A stretch of 64,000 bases of DNA, from positions 2,459,318 through 2,523,317 of the forward strand of contig NZ_CP150886.1 in the NCBI RefSeq assembly GCF_038050375.1, in the 5' to 3' direction. Below, piece after piece: positions 1-8,949 of this stretch (its first letter is position 1; each line of letters begins with the position of its first letter). The notes under the pieces were generated by a model. The model saw only the letters and a list, made by a program, of their open reading frames with translations. It did not search any database and was not told the DNA's origin. Position numbers and translations under genes: made by a program. Origin of the DNA: Okeanomitos corallinicola TIOX110 (lineage in GTDB: Bacteria; Cyanobacteriota; Cyanobacteriia; Cyanobacteriales; Nostocaceae).

Positions 1-1
1 T

Positions 2-1102
2 GATGTTGACACCACAGAACAAAAAGTAATTGTTGGTGATGAAACTGTACCTTATGATACCTTGATTGTTGCCACTGGTGCAAAGCATTCTTATTTTGGG
101 AAGGATAACTGGGAAGAGTTTGCACCTGGGTTGAAGACTGTAGAAGATGCACTAGAAATGCGCCGTCGGATTTTCATGGCCTTTGAAGCAGCAGAGAAGG
201 AAACTGATGCGGCTAAACGTCGGGCATTGTTAACTTTTGTGGTGGTTGGTGGTGGTCCGACTGGTGTAGAATTAGCGGGTGCGATCGCAGAATTAGCTAG
301 TAAAACCCTGAAGGAAGATTTCCGCAACATAGACACATCAGAAACTCAGGTTGTGCTGTTGGAAGGTATGGATAGAGTTCTACCTCCCTTTGCACCAGAA
401 CTATCACAAGAAGCACAAGCATCTTTAGAGGCTTTGGGTGTGGATGTGCAAACCAAAACCTTAGTAACCAATATTGAAAATGATATTGTGACGATGAAGC
501 AAGGTGAGGAAGTGAAAACCTTAGCTTCTAAAACCGTATTGTGGGCGGCTGGTGTGAAAGCTTCCCCAATGGGTAAAGTATTAGTGGAAAAAACTGGGGC
601 AGAATGCGATCGCGCTGGTCGTGTTATGGTTGAACCAGACCTAAGTATTAAGGGACACTCTAATATTTTTGTAGTGGGAGACTTAGCCCATTTTGCCCAT
701 CAAAACGGTAAACCCTTACCTGGTGTTGCACCAGTAGCGATGCAAGAAGGGGAATATGTAGCCAAACTTGTTAAAAAACGTCTTCAAGGTGAAACCTTAC
801 CACAATTTAATTATGTGGATAGAGGAAGTTTAGCAATGATTGGTCAACACGCCGCAGTTGTGGACTTAGGGTTTATCAAACTGAAAGGTTTCCTAGCTTG
901 GTTCTTCTGGTTATTTATTCACATCTACTTCCTGATTGAATTTGATAACAAATTAGTGGTGATGATTCAATGGGTTTGGAGCTATTTTACTCGCAATCGT
1001 GGCGCGAGATTAATTACAGGGAAAGATATTGTTAACCCTGTACCAGTTGAAGGTAATGCACATTATCAGGCGGTTAATACTAGACAACCATTGAACGTGT
1101 AG
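2..1102 (+). CDS. Type II NADH dehydrogenase (NDH-2-like FAD oxidoreductase), 5'-truncated by the window edge
   Basis: This is an open frame from base 2, so the N-terminal FAD-binding segment lies outside the window. What remains has the ATGAK-type segment that follows the first Rossmann fold, a second dinucleotide-binding glycine motif (VVVGGGPTGVELAG, about residue 80 of the visible part) for NAD(P)H, and the late FAD-binding motif NIFVVGDLAHF. The C-terminus has a hydrophobic aromatic stretch (FLAWFFWLFIHIYF) typical of the membrane-anchoring end of NDH-2. Such enzymes pass electrons from NADH to quinone without pumping protons, at the thylakoid or plasma membrane. Cyanobacteria carry several paralogues (ndbA/B/C) and I cannot tell which this is. 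A hairpin follows 12 bases after the stop. Confidence 0.9.
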   Translation, partial: DVDTTEQKVIVGDETVPYDTLIVATGAKHSYFGKDNWEEFAPGLKTVEDALEMRRRIFMAFEAAEKETDAAKRRALLTFVVVGGGPTGVELAGAIAELASKTLKEDFRNIDTSETQVVLLEGMDRVLPPFAPELSQEAQASLEALGVDVQTKTLVTNIENDIVTMKQGEEVKTLASKTVLWAAGVKASPMGKVLVEKTGAECDRAGRVMVEPDLSIKGHSNIFVVGDLAHFAHQNGKPLPGVAPVAMQEGEYVAKLVKKRLQGETLPQFNYVDRGSLAMIGQHAAVVDLGFIKLKGFLAWFFWLFIHIYFLIEFDNKLVVMIQWVWSYFTRNRGARLITGKDIVNPVPVEGNAHYQAVNTRQPLNV

Positions 1103-1113
1103 TTATGTCCTTG

Positions 1114-1135
1114 TTCCCAGTCTCTGAACTGGGAA
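1114..1135. terminator. Hairpin downstream of the NDH-2 gene
   Basis: TTCCCAG and CTGGGAA form a perfect 7-bp stem around an 8-nt loop shortly after the stop codon. There is no clear T-run, so it may stabilise the mRNA end rather than be a strict intrinsic terminator. Almost the same hairpin follows the epimerase gene at 3528-3549, so this looks like a recurrent genomic element. Confidence 0.5.
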
Positions 1136-1262
1136 TGCCATCAGGAGTCTCTGAATAACTTGAGTAACTGAAAATGAGTAGATGTTGCACTGCCATCTGT
1201 ATATGAGTTAACATCTTTAACTGAATAAGCTACCTGATCAAATTCAAATAAGAAGCAAAGAA

Positions 1263-1398
1263 CAATACCTTGTCCAAATTTGAAAAACTATTGATTCGTA
1301 GATTGGGTTGTGGAACGTGAACGTATCCCTGCGGGACACTGCGTGAACGCGGAGAAATCAGCATGAAACCCAACCTACAAAAAATGGACAAGGTATTG
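1263..1398. mobile_element. MITE-like nested inverted repeat (136 bp)
   Basis: The outer arms CAATACCTTGTCCA (1263-1276) and TGGACAAGGTATTG (1385-1398) are perfect 14-bp inverted repeats. Inner arms GTAGATTGGGTT (1298-1309) and AACCCAACCTAC (1367-1378) pair with one mismatch. The centre carries a TATCCCTGCGGGACA palindrome. There is no coding capacity, so it fits a non-autonomous folded element. The rest of the 1103-1497 gap shows nothing else I can name. Confidence 0.65.
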
Positions 1399-1497
1399 AA
1401 AGAAAAAAATAGTTATTTATTTATGTTGCAACTTCAATGCAAATTGGCTTATTCAATTTCTAAAATATGTTAACTTTCTATAACAGAGGCAAAGTTG

Positions 1498-2439
1498 ATG
1501 AATTCTCCTAATTGTTCACTATGGATTTTGGCAGCTAGAACCGATTTGCCATTTATGATGCACACGATACCTCATCTTGTAAAGATGAGTAAATTTAATT
1601 TTAGTGAACGTGTATTAGCTATAGATACAGCACCTTTATCTGGTGATAAACTTCTGAGACCGGGAATTGGAACTTTAGAACAATTGCGTGCTTGTTGTGA
1701 ACAATTAATAAAAGATGGCATTATAGATAAGGTAGTTGATATCAATTATTCCCAAACCTATCACGACCAAGTATATACCAAACATTTTGGGAGTCCTATT
1801 CGCAAAACACATAATTATAAAGGCTATCCAATTTTAGGAACAATTTTTCATATTGAATCTGCTAAAAGTGATTATATGCTGCATTATGACAGCGATATGT
1901 TACTTCACCAACAACCAAATTATAGTTGGATAGATGAAGGTATTAAATTACTGCAAAAACATCCAGAAGTGATGGCAGTAAGACCACTCACTGGTCCACC
2001 AACTGAAGATGGTAGTATATATCAAACTAAGCCCTATGAACGCGATCCAGAAGGCTTTTTTAAATTTAAATTTTTTGGTAGTCGTGTTTATTTAATAGAT
2101 CGTCAGCGTTTTGATAAGTTGCTGCCTTTAAATGTTTTATGGCGTAGTTATAATAACGAAATACTCAATAACTTGCCCACAAAGATAAAAACTATCTTAA
2201 ACAATACCACTGGTAAAGGTAACTTAGATTCATGGGAAATTATGGTGTCTGATAAGTTAGAAAAAACATCTTATGTGAGAGCAGTTCTTGACTCACCATT
2301 AGCTTGGACACTACACCCTAAAGATCGTAGTCCTAAGTTTATCAAAGAGTTGCCAGAAATTATTGCCAAAATTGAATCTGGTTCGTATCCTCCAGAACAA
2401 GCCGGTCACTATGATCTGCTATCAAAATATTGGCTGTAA
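1498..2439 (+). CDS. Putative glycosyltransferase of GT-A type
   Basis: This 313-residue protein has no signal peptide or TM segment. The tract YMLHYDSDMLL (about residue 125) contains a DxD-like motif in a hydrophobic strand, the usual metal/nucleotide-sugar site of GT-A glycosyltransferases, and the following text (WIDEGIKLLQKHP) fits that fold. I start at ATG 1498 rather than the TTG three bases upstream, with a GAGG-like ribosome site before it. A nucleotide-sugar epimerase follows 113 bp downstream on the same strand, which supports a role in surface polysaccharide or glycan synthesis. The acceptor and donor sugars are unknown, and the family assignment rests mainly on the DxD motif. Confidence 0.55.
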   Translation: MNSPNCSLWILAARTDLPFMMHTIPHLVKMSKFNFSERVLAIDTAPLSGDKLLRPGIGTLEQLRACCEQLIKDGIIDKVVDINYSQTYHDQVYTKHFGSPIRKTHNYKGYPILGTIFHIESAKSDYMLHYDSDMLLHQQPNYSWIDEGIKLLQKHPEVMAVRPLTGPPTEDGSIYQTKPYERDPEGFFKFKFFGSRVYLIDRQRFDKLLPLNVLWRSYNNEILNNLPTKIKTILNNTTGKGNLDSWEIMVSDKLEKTSYVRAVLDSPLAWTLHPKDRSPKFIKELPEIIAKIESGSYPPEQAGHYDLLSKYWL

Positions 2440-2552
2440 TAAAATCTGCGGAATTTCTCTTCTTGAGTCAAAACCAAGGAGGAGATAGTCACAGCAATAC
2501 CGACAGAAATATCAAATCAAATAATAATTAAAATATCAAAAAAAATAGGAAC

Positions 2553-3500
2553 ATGACTAAAATTATCGTGACTGGGGCTGCTGGGTTTATAGGTTCTAAC
2601 CTAGTTAATGCTTTATTGCAACAAGGTGAAGAAGTAATTGCAATTGATGAATTTAATGATTACTATAATCCTGCATTAAAACAGAAAAATGCTGCAACTT
2701 TTGCCAATTCACCAAATTTGACTTTAGTTAAAGAGAATATTCAAAATTTAGATTTGCCAAAACTTTTTCAAGATGTAGAGATAATTTATCATCAAGCTGC
2801 CCAAGCTGGGGTGAGGAATTCTTGGGGTGATGGTTTTCGAGCTTATACAGAAAGAAATATCAACACTACACAGGTTTTGTTGGAAGCTGCTAAGAATGCT
2901 CCAAAACTGAAAAGGTTAGTATTTGCATCTACATCTAGTGTTTACGGTGATGCAGAAACTTTACCTACCCATGAGGAAATTGCACCTCAACCTGTTTCAC
3001 CCTATGGCATTACTAAGTTAGCTGCGGAAAGGTTATGTGGACTGTATCATAAGAATTTTGGTGTGCCTTTTGTTTCATTAAGGTACTTTACTGTTTACGG
3101 CCCAAGACAAAGGCCAGATATGGCATTTCATAAATTTTTTAAAGCTGTTTTACAAGATGAAGCCATTCCTATCTATGGTGATGGTAAACAAACCAGAGAT
3201 TTTACATTTATTAGTGATATTGTTGCTGCTAATTTAGCCGCTGCTACTGTACCGGAAGCTGTGGGGGAAATTTTTAATATTGGTGGTGGTAGTAGGGTGG
3301 TTTTAACTGAAGTTTTGGAGACGATGGAGACAATTGTGGGTAAGTCCATCAAACGCAACCATATAGAAAAAGCTATGGGTGATGCGCGTCATACTGCTGC
3401 GGATATTTCTAAAGCTAAAAAAATCCTTGGTTATCAACCACAGGTTTCTCTGAAAGAGGGTTTACAGCAGGAATGGGCGTGGGTGCAATCTTTGTATTAA
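2553..3500 (+). CDS. NAD-dependent nucleotide-sugar epimerase/dehydratase (extended SDR)
   Basis: This 315-residue protein belongs to the extended short-chain dehydrogenase family. The Rossmann motif TGAAGFIG is at residues 7-14, the catalytic Ser region ASTSSVYG at 125-132, and the catalytic pair YxxxK at Y151/K155 (SPYGITK). The conserved RYFTVYGPRQRPDMA segment suggests the UDP-glucuronate/UDP-glucose 4-epimerase branch. It probably interconverts sugar nucleotides for exopolysaccharide or glycolipid. The upstream glycosyltransferase-like gene is a likely partner. A TTCCCAGT/ACTGGGAA hairpin lies 28 bp after the stop. Confidence 0.88.
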   Translation: MTKIIVTGAAGFIGSNLVNALLQQGEEVIAIDEFNDYYNPALKQKNAATFANSPNLTLVKENIQNLDLPKLFQDVEIIYHQAAQAGVRNSWGDGFRAYTERNINTTQVLLEAAKNAPKLKRLVFASTSSVYGDAETLPTHEEIAPQPVSPYGITKLAAERLCGLYHKNFGVPFVSLRYFTVYGPRQRPDMAFHKFFKAVLQDEAIPIYGDGKQTRDFTFISDIVAANLAAATVPEAVGEIFNIGGGSRVVLTEVLETMETIVGKSIKRNHIEKAMGDARHTAADISKAKKILGYQPQVSLKEGLQQEWAWVQSLY

Positions 3501-3527
3501 AATTTTCTTTTTCCTTGTTTTTTCTTG

Positions 3528-3549
3528 TTCCCAGTCTTGATACTGGGAA
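3528..3549. terminator. Hairpin downstream of the epimerase gene
   Basis: A perfect 8-bp stem, TTCCCAGT/ACTGGGAA, with a 6-nt loop sits just after the stop codon and is followed by TTTT. It is nearly the same as the hairpin at 1114-1135. Confidence 0.5.
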
Positions 3550-3810
3550 TTTTAATATGAGGCTCTGGCTCTGACATTGATATATTAAAATCAAGAAATT
3601 ATGTATCTAATATTTTGGAATAACCCCTAATTATACTGTGTATAACTTCTGCTACCCAGTTTAAAATTAAACAATGGGATGCAGCACGTATTATGTATTC
3701 TAGTAAAATTATTGCCAGAATCACTATTTAGGAGGATCTTTCCCCCTACAAATAAATTATTTGTGGCATTCTAATTTTTTTGCTCTTTTTATTTTTTCTT
3801 TTTGTTAAAT

Positions 3811-3957
3811 AAGAATAACAAGAACTGGGGACATTGGGGTAATAGAACTGTGTATATTCAGTACATTGATAACCCTCATTTATTCCTTCAAGTCCTAGAG
3901 ATGCTCAAAATACCTGTCAATTTTGATGCACTTCCTGAATTAGCTAATATTAAATAG
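3811..3957 (+). pseudogene. 3'-end fragment of a decayed gene, copy 1
   Basis: One frame here reads VYIQYIDNPHLFLQVLEM and continues to ELANIK before a stop at 3955-3957. The same C-terminal peptide recurs at 6668-6819 and 8183-8265 with about 80-90% identity by eye. Only the tail of the gene is present and no upstream start or N-terminal part is visible, so it is a relic. Nothing else recognisable lies in the 3550-3999 interval. Confidence 0.65.
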
Positions 3958-3999
3958 ATTTACCAATAATGTTTTTCATTATTATTTCCCAACAAAATC

Positions 4000-4947
4000 A
4001 TGAGTACTCCAGCATTATTTAGAATTGATAAAAAGAAACATAAATTGACCTTGAAAAAGCTCAACCCTAGTAAAGATCATCTAAAGACTCAAGGATCTAC
4101 TTCTATTTTTAGTGGCTTATTCTTGATCGGAGCATATTTCTTTTCTTCTTCATATTCAACACAATCTCAAGAGCAATCAAATATGAATATGATATTAGTA
4201 AATTATATTATTGCTCCAATTTTGATTTATATAGGACTATCTCTGATATCTGCTTCTTATCGTTCAAAAGAAACTCTAATATTTGACAAGCAATCAGGGT
4301 TAATAACCTATATCAAACAAGTTAAAAAACCATGGCTTTACATTAATAATCAATTTCAGATTCAAAGTGCTTCTCCAATTATTACTGAATTATTGAGATA
4401 TCCAATTAATTCAGTTACTTCAATTCATTCAATGACAGTTGATACAGTTGATGAGTTTATAGATTACTTGGTTTTTTATTTTAAAGAAATTGATACTTAT
4501 CTAGCTATTTGGGAACATGATTCTGATGGATATAAATTTCCTAACGAAATTTCTATTTTTTTAGGAAAAGATACTGGTGAAAATATCGGTAGTAGTTCTT
4601 TTTCTTTTTCTTTAAATATATTTAATATTTTAAATGATGTAATTAAGGCTACATTTAAACATTCAAAAGATAAAAAATTCGACACTGGGAAGGCTTTCCT
4701 TAGTTATGATCAAAGACTTATGCTAAGTGCTATTTTAATGTTCGGAAGTAATGAACACATAATCAAAGAGAATCCAAATGATTCCTACACTTATTTTATG
4801 ATTGCTTTAGCTTATTTGAATTTAGGGCTGAAAGACTCATCTCTTAAATATTTAAAAATGGCATACCAACTTTATATTAAATCTGGTGATAAACGTCATA
4901 CAAAAATGATAGAGAATCATATCAATTACGTTTCATCTAATAGTTAA
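4000..4947 (+). CDS. Two-TM membrane protein with a C-terminal TPR-like tail (family A, copy 1)
   Basis: This 315-residue protein is not recognised as a named family. Two hydrophobic segments lie at about residues 35-52 and 66-87. A central beta-rich region with the phrase RYPINSVTSIHSM resembles a PH-like domain fused to TM segments. A C-terminal helical pair (NPNDSYTYFMIALAYLNLG) reads as one TPR. The downstream gene, 25 bp away, has the same architecture and alignable text (YPLSDIISIHR, NPHDPDACLMLGLAFM), so the two are paralogues in one transcription unit. The protein probably sits in the membrane with the TPR tail in the cytoplasm. Function unknown. Confidence 0.75.
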   Translation: MSTPALFRIDKKKHKLTLKKLNPSKDHLKTQGSTSIFSGLFLIGAYFFSSSYSTQSQEQSNMNMILVNYIIAPILIYIGLSLISASYRSKETLIFDKQSGLITYIKQVKKPWLYINNQFQIQSASPIITELLRYPINSVTSIHSMTVDTVDEFIDYLVFYFKEIDTYLAIWEHDSDGYKFPNEISIFLGKDTGENIGSSSFSFSLNIFNILNDVIKATFKHSKDKKFDTGKAFLSYDQRLMLSAILMFGSNEHIIKENPNDSYTYFMIALAYLNLGLKDSSLKYLKMAYQLYIKSGDKRHTKMIENHINYVSSNS

Positions 4948-4972
4948 TATAGTAAATACAGGAATAAATTTC

Positions 4973-6142
4973 ATGAAATCATTTGTAACGTCCTATGGCT
5001 GTATAGAGCAAAAGAATTCTAGTACATTGATAGCAACCGAAAATGATACTGGTCTTTATGTAAGTTTTAAAGTTATAGGCATAGTCATCTTGGCTATTTC
5101 TATTCAGATATTAGTTAGTTTTTTGTTTGTGAACACAGGCAATATTGAAATTACTCGCAATCAGATAGCACAAAGTTTACTAACTGCTTCTGCAACAAAT
5201 TATTATTGGAGTATCGGTTTTTTAAGCCTCTTGATTATATCGTTGGCTCTAAAATTATTTATCTGGGGAGAAGAGAATAAACAAAAATATTTTAGATATT
5301 TATCTAAATATTTATCAGGATTGCTATTTTTTATCTCAGTATTTTTATTAATCAGTTTGACCAATATTCAAATTTTATCCCAGAGTCTATTTATTGCGAT
5401 CACTAATTTTCCTGTTGGAATTTTATACTGTATTCTAATATTAGTTTTATTGTTTTTTGTGTATATAGGTATTAGTTTTTGGAAATCTCCTTACTCTTAT
5501 TATAGAGAGAGGATTACCATTTTTAGCAAAACTCAAAATACTCTGATTCAAAAAATTACGCGCTATCCAATTCCTTTAATTATCTACAAAAATGGCAACT
5601 TTAATTTTGCTTCTTCATGGGTTGAGGCAAAATACGAATATCCACTGTCAGATATTATTTCTATTCATAGATATACTTCTGAAAAAAGTGATGAGTTTAC
5701 TTATTTTGTGATGCTTCTTTTTTCAAAGACTAATACATATTTTCCCACTATAGAGAGTAGAAACATTAAGGAAAATAATCAAGTTTTAGATATTATTAGT
5801 ACGTTTCTGAGTTTGCCTTGTGGCGAAGATTTAAGTAATTTATCAAGTTCTTTTATTAAGAATCACTTCCTAGTATCGCACAATCAAAAAATTTCTATAA
5901 GTGCCACAATGATGATGACAGAAAATCAAAGAAGACTGGCAGAAAATCCTCATGATCCTGATGCTTGTTTGATGTTGGGATTAGCTTTTATGGGTATTAA
6001 TCAGTTTGACGCTGCTATCGAAAAGTTACAACAATCCAAAATACTATATGAAAAACTTGGAGAAAGACGACAATCGGTAAAAGTTGGTGATTATTTAGAT
6101 GGACTGCAAGCTTATATGGCTTCTAAGTCCATCAAAAATTAA
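4973..6142 (+). CDS. Multi-TM membrane protein with a C-terminal TPR (family A, copy 2)
   Basis: This 389-residue paralogue of the preceding gene has four hydrophobic segments in the first 170 residues. They are followed by a beta-rich domain (EYPLSDIISIHRYTSEKSDEF) and a C-terminal TPR (DPDACLMLGLAFMGINQFDAAIEKL). An AGGA ribosome site precedes the ATG by about 9 nt. The short distance to the previous stop suggests co-transcription. Compared with copy 1 it has an extra pair of TM segments. Function unknown; possibly a membrane sensor or scaffold. Confidence 0.75.
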   Translation: MKSFVTSYGCIEQKNSSTLIATENDTGLYVSFKVIGIVILAISIQILVSFLFVNTGNIEITRNQIAQSLLTASATNYYWSIGFLSLLIISLALKLFIWGEENKQKYFRYLSKYLSGLLFFISVFLLISLTNIQILSQSLFIAITNFPVGILYCILILVLLFFVYIGISFWKSPYSYYRERITIFSKTQNTLIQKITRYPIPLIIYKNGNFNFASSWVEAKYEYPLSDIISIHRYTSEKSDEFTYFVMLLFSKTNTYFPTIESRNIKENNQVLDIISTFLSLPCGEDLSNLSSSFIKNHFLVSHNQKISISATMMMTENQRRLAENPHDPDACLMLGLAFMGINQFDAAIEKLQQSKILYEKLGERRQSVKVGDYLDGLQAYMASKSIKN

Positions 6143-6371
6143 ATCTAAAAATTTAAATTTGATGATTTTAAAAAAGTAGTAAAGAAAATTTATCTTCTGT
6201 CGCCAATATGATACACAAAACTTGATAAGTAATTATTGTTTGATCAATTTTCTATGCTTGGAAAAAAAACTATTCTAAATAAAACAGGTTGACAGCATAA
6301 AAATATATTTCCACAATCGTCAAATGTGAGTAGATTATTCAGGTTCAATTAACGAAAGGAGAGCAAGGTAT

Positions 6372-6819
6372 ATGTATACGCAGTTGTCTGATTATGAAAG
6401 AGAAATAGCTCTGAAATATCAATTTGGCAGGTTGATCAAAATTGATGAAATCCCTTGCAAAAATTATTTTGCACGTGATGAATTGATGAGGAATGTTATC
6501 CTGAGTTTGACAAGTGCCGCTTTTATGAGTTTTGGTCTGATAAAGCTGCAATCAAGGGATTAGAACAAGTCAAAAATCATTCTTTCCTATTGATCAGATT
6601 AAAGAGTTAAGATTTTATCTTGATAGTGATGATGATGGATTTACACTTCAACCTAAGCCAGAATTCGAGAATAACAAGAACTGGAAGTCCTGATCTTTCG
6701 GTAATAGAACTGTAGATATTCAGCACATTGACAACCCTCATCTATTCCTTGAAGTCCTAGAAATGTTCAAAGTACCTGTCAATCTTGGTGAGTTTCACGA
6801 ATTAGCTAATATTAAGTAG
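6372..6819 (+). pseudogene. Frameshifted gene relic (family B, copy 2)
   Basis: The start is intact, with a good AGGAG site, and reads ALKYQFGRLIKIDEIPCKNYFA before running off frame near 6535-6563. Later pieces in other frames read PIDQIKELRFYLDSDDD and then VDIQHIDNPHLFLEVLEM, ending in ELANIK and a stop at 6817-6819. At least two frame changes and one in-frame stop (about 6690) break it. The N-terminus matches the start of the relic at 7991 and the tail matches the relics at 3811 and 8183, which together outline the ancestral gene. The 6820-7017 gap holds nothing else I can name. Confidence 0.7.
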
Positions 6820-7017
6820 AGGTAGGAGAAAAAAAATAACGCTGCTGAAAATTTCTGATTTGCTTTTAGGATTAGAGGATACTTAATTGCCTTTGCATAA
6901 CCCCGAAATATTGAGGGGATACCATATATGGACTAAATCCACTATTCTTAGATCGGACAGAAAGCCATTATTTAGTTCTATATTGAATCCGAATTAATTT
7001 TTTGAGTATATAAAGCC

Positions 7018-7941
7018 ATGAAATACAAAGTTCTTGAAGATAGCTCTAAACATCTGACTATTCAAATCAGCAATAAACGCGAACAAATACTTTTTACAAG
7101 TGTCACAATTGCTGGAATTTTTATCATTGTCTTTACATATCTAGGAGTCATTCCAAGTATGTTAGCTTTAGTTAATAAAGCTCCCAAAGAGTCTTTTCTA
7201 GCACCTAGTTATATACTAGGTGGTTTTATTTTAGCTTATGGAATAGTTAACTTTTTGTTCTTCTTTTCTGGCGTTATCATTTGTTCGTTTGATAAGTCAC
7301 TACAAAAATTTACTATTCAGAAGAAAAGATTTTTTCATACTAGCATTGATGATTATCCTTTATCTGAAGTTACTGGAATTGAAGAATTAGGTATAAAGTC
7401 CGCAACTGAATTAATTGTTTGGCTTAGAAAGTCGAATCAAATCAGAGGAATCAAAATTTTTATAGCTAGAGCTTCAGGATATGGTGAATTTCATATATTA
7501 TGGAGAAAAGTATCTGAATTTCTTAGAGAGCAGCCAACACAACTACTAAATAGACAGTGGATAATTGAGCAGTCAGAGGATATTTACAAAGTTTATAAAA
7601 CTTTGGATATGTACAAAAATTCAGATATGATATCTTATACGATTGATAAGAGGAAAGGATTGCTGATTTACGAGCTTGATGGTAAAGAAGTTGATGAATA
7701 TGAAATAGCAGGTATTAAGGACATTCAGGTTGAAGATAATCAAGATCAAAATGACGATGAGATGAGCGATCGCATTGTTCTAGAAATGAAAAATGGAGAA
7801 AAACGACCAATTTCTATTTATTGTTATTCTTCAACATCTGGCGCTCACCTTGTAGTTAGAAGTCTAAAATATGCAATTGGTTTGCAAGCATGGCTTCATT
7901 TATCGCCCGATATCCAAAAAGATTGGGAGCATCTCAATTAG
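7018..7941 (+). CDS. Two-TM membrane protein, PH-like region (family A relative, copy 3)
   Basis: This 307-residue protein has two TM segments (about 25-47 and 65-92) followed by a beta-rich region with the phrase DYPLSEVTGIEELG. That phrase matches the equivalent position of the proteins at 4000 and 4973. A second half (YTIDKRKGLLIYELDGKEVDEYEIAGIKDIQV) looks like a repeat of the same beta module, and no TPR tail is evident. It lies between the two family B relics. The function is unknown. The shared layout suggests a locally expanded family of membrane proteins that sense or scaffold something. Confidence 0.7.
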   Translation: MKYKVLEDSSKHLTIQISNKREQILFTSVTIAGIFIIVFTYLGVIPSMLALVNKAPKESFLAPSYILGGFILAYGIVNFLFFFSGVIICSFDKSLQKFTIQKKRFFHTSIDDYPLSEVTGIEELGIKSATELIVWLRKSNQIRGIKIFIARASGYGEFHILWRKVSEFLREQPTQLLNRQWIIEQSEDIYKVYKTLDMYKNSDMISYTIDKRKGLLIYELDGKEVDEYEIAGIKDIQVEDNQDQNDDEMSDRIVLEMKNGEKRPISIYCYSSTSGAHLVVRSLKYAIGLQAWLHLSPDIQKDWEHLN

Positions 7942-7990
7942 GTTATGAATCAAGATTTTGAAATTATTAATTATCAATTATTAATCACTT

Positions 7991-8265
7991 ATGAAAACAT
8001 CTAAAATTGAACAGGAAATGGCTTTAAAATATAGATTAGGTGAAATTATCAAAATTGATGGAACTCCTAATAAAAATTATTTTGCACCAAATACATTTAT
8101 AGGCACAATTTTTGTTAGTTTGGGAATTTCTGCTTTTTGTGGTGCTTGTCTTGGTTTACTACTTTTATTTATTCTGGAGTTACTCATTTATTCCTTGAAG
8201 TCCTAGAAATGCTCAAAGTACCTGTAAATGTTGATGCACTTCCTGAATTAGCTAATATTAAGTAG
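7991..8265 (+). pseudogene. Deleted and frameshifted gene relic (family B, copy 3)
   Basis: The 5' part encodes MALKYRLGEIIKIDGTPNKNYFAP, matching the relic at 6372, followed by a hydrophobic stretch. Near 8183 the sequence passes, one frame over, into the shared 3' tail (HLFLEVLEMLKVPVN to ELANIK, stop at 8263-8265). The middle of the gene seen at 6564-6700 is missing, so an internal deletion joined head to tail. The original frame stops at 8206 after 71 residues. A short membrane peptide could still be made, but I regard it as a relic. Confidence 0.65.
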
Positions 8266-8440
8266 GGCATGATCATTTGGCTAACCATTTGCAGTTTATG
8301 CTTATTTAATGATGGGTAAATCCTGGTTTATTTCCCACATAGTATAGTTTTTTCATAATATGAAATAGAAAAACTATTAGTACCGCAAATGGCTATATTT
8401 ATCAAGAAAGATGCAAACAATACTTTGATTCACGCTTATT

Positions 8441-8650
8441 TTAGTAAAATTTTTGCAGCAGTTTGTTAGAAAAGAACAGTACAAAAACTAACAAAGCTAA
8501 CTGTATTTGCCAAGGTGCTAAAATCAAACTGAGAATCAGTGTGACAGCTGTAAACACACCTGCAATATAAGCAACTTCATCATTATGTTTGTTCCAAAAG
8601 TAACCAGTAATTAACCCAGTAAATAGTGGAATCAAAAAGAATAATGGCAT
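8441..8650 (-). CDS. Small conserved-type two-TM protein
   Basis: This 69-residue protein starts at ATG 8650, which has an AGGA just upstream. The longer frame to 8695 adds an implausible polar leader. Two hydrophobic segments (PLFFLIPLFTGLITGYF; VAYIAGVFTAVTLILSLIL) and a third near the C-terminus (ALLVFVLFF) indicate an integral membrane protein. No catalytic motif is seen and the function is unknown. The flanking gaps (8266-8440, 8696-8949) show nothing else. Confidence 0.5.
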   Translation of the reverse strand: MPLFFLIPLFTGLITGYFWNKHNDEVAYIAGVFTAVTLILSLILAPWQIQLALLVFVLFFSNKLLQKFY

Positions 8651-8949
8651 TTTCCTAAATCCTGAACTAACATTTATAAGCCGGAAGCATGACATTTCCT
8701 AGCTATAGAGGTAATAAGAACTGATTATACACTTAAGTAAGTTTTCTTTACAATAGTTTGCTTAAATTTAATATTTAAATCAGTCCATCATATTGTGTGA
8801 TTTTCTGGTAGATTATGATGTGTATAATACCCTCAGCTGATAAAAAAACTGGAAGATGTAAATTTAATTTTCCACATTATCAAAACAGCATGGGAATCTG
8901 GCTGTAAAATGTGCCATTTTTTAAGTAGTATTTTTCACTTCAACATCGA

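Noticed and set aside
1103-1497. A riboswitch or small RNA in the gap after the NDH-2 gene
   Set aside because: The structure seen is explained by a simple hairpin and a MITE-like inverted repeat. No known riboswitch consensus was recognised.
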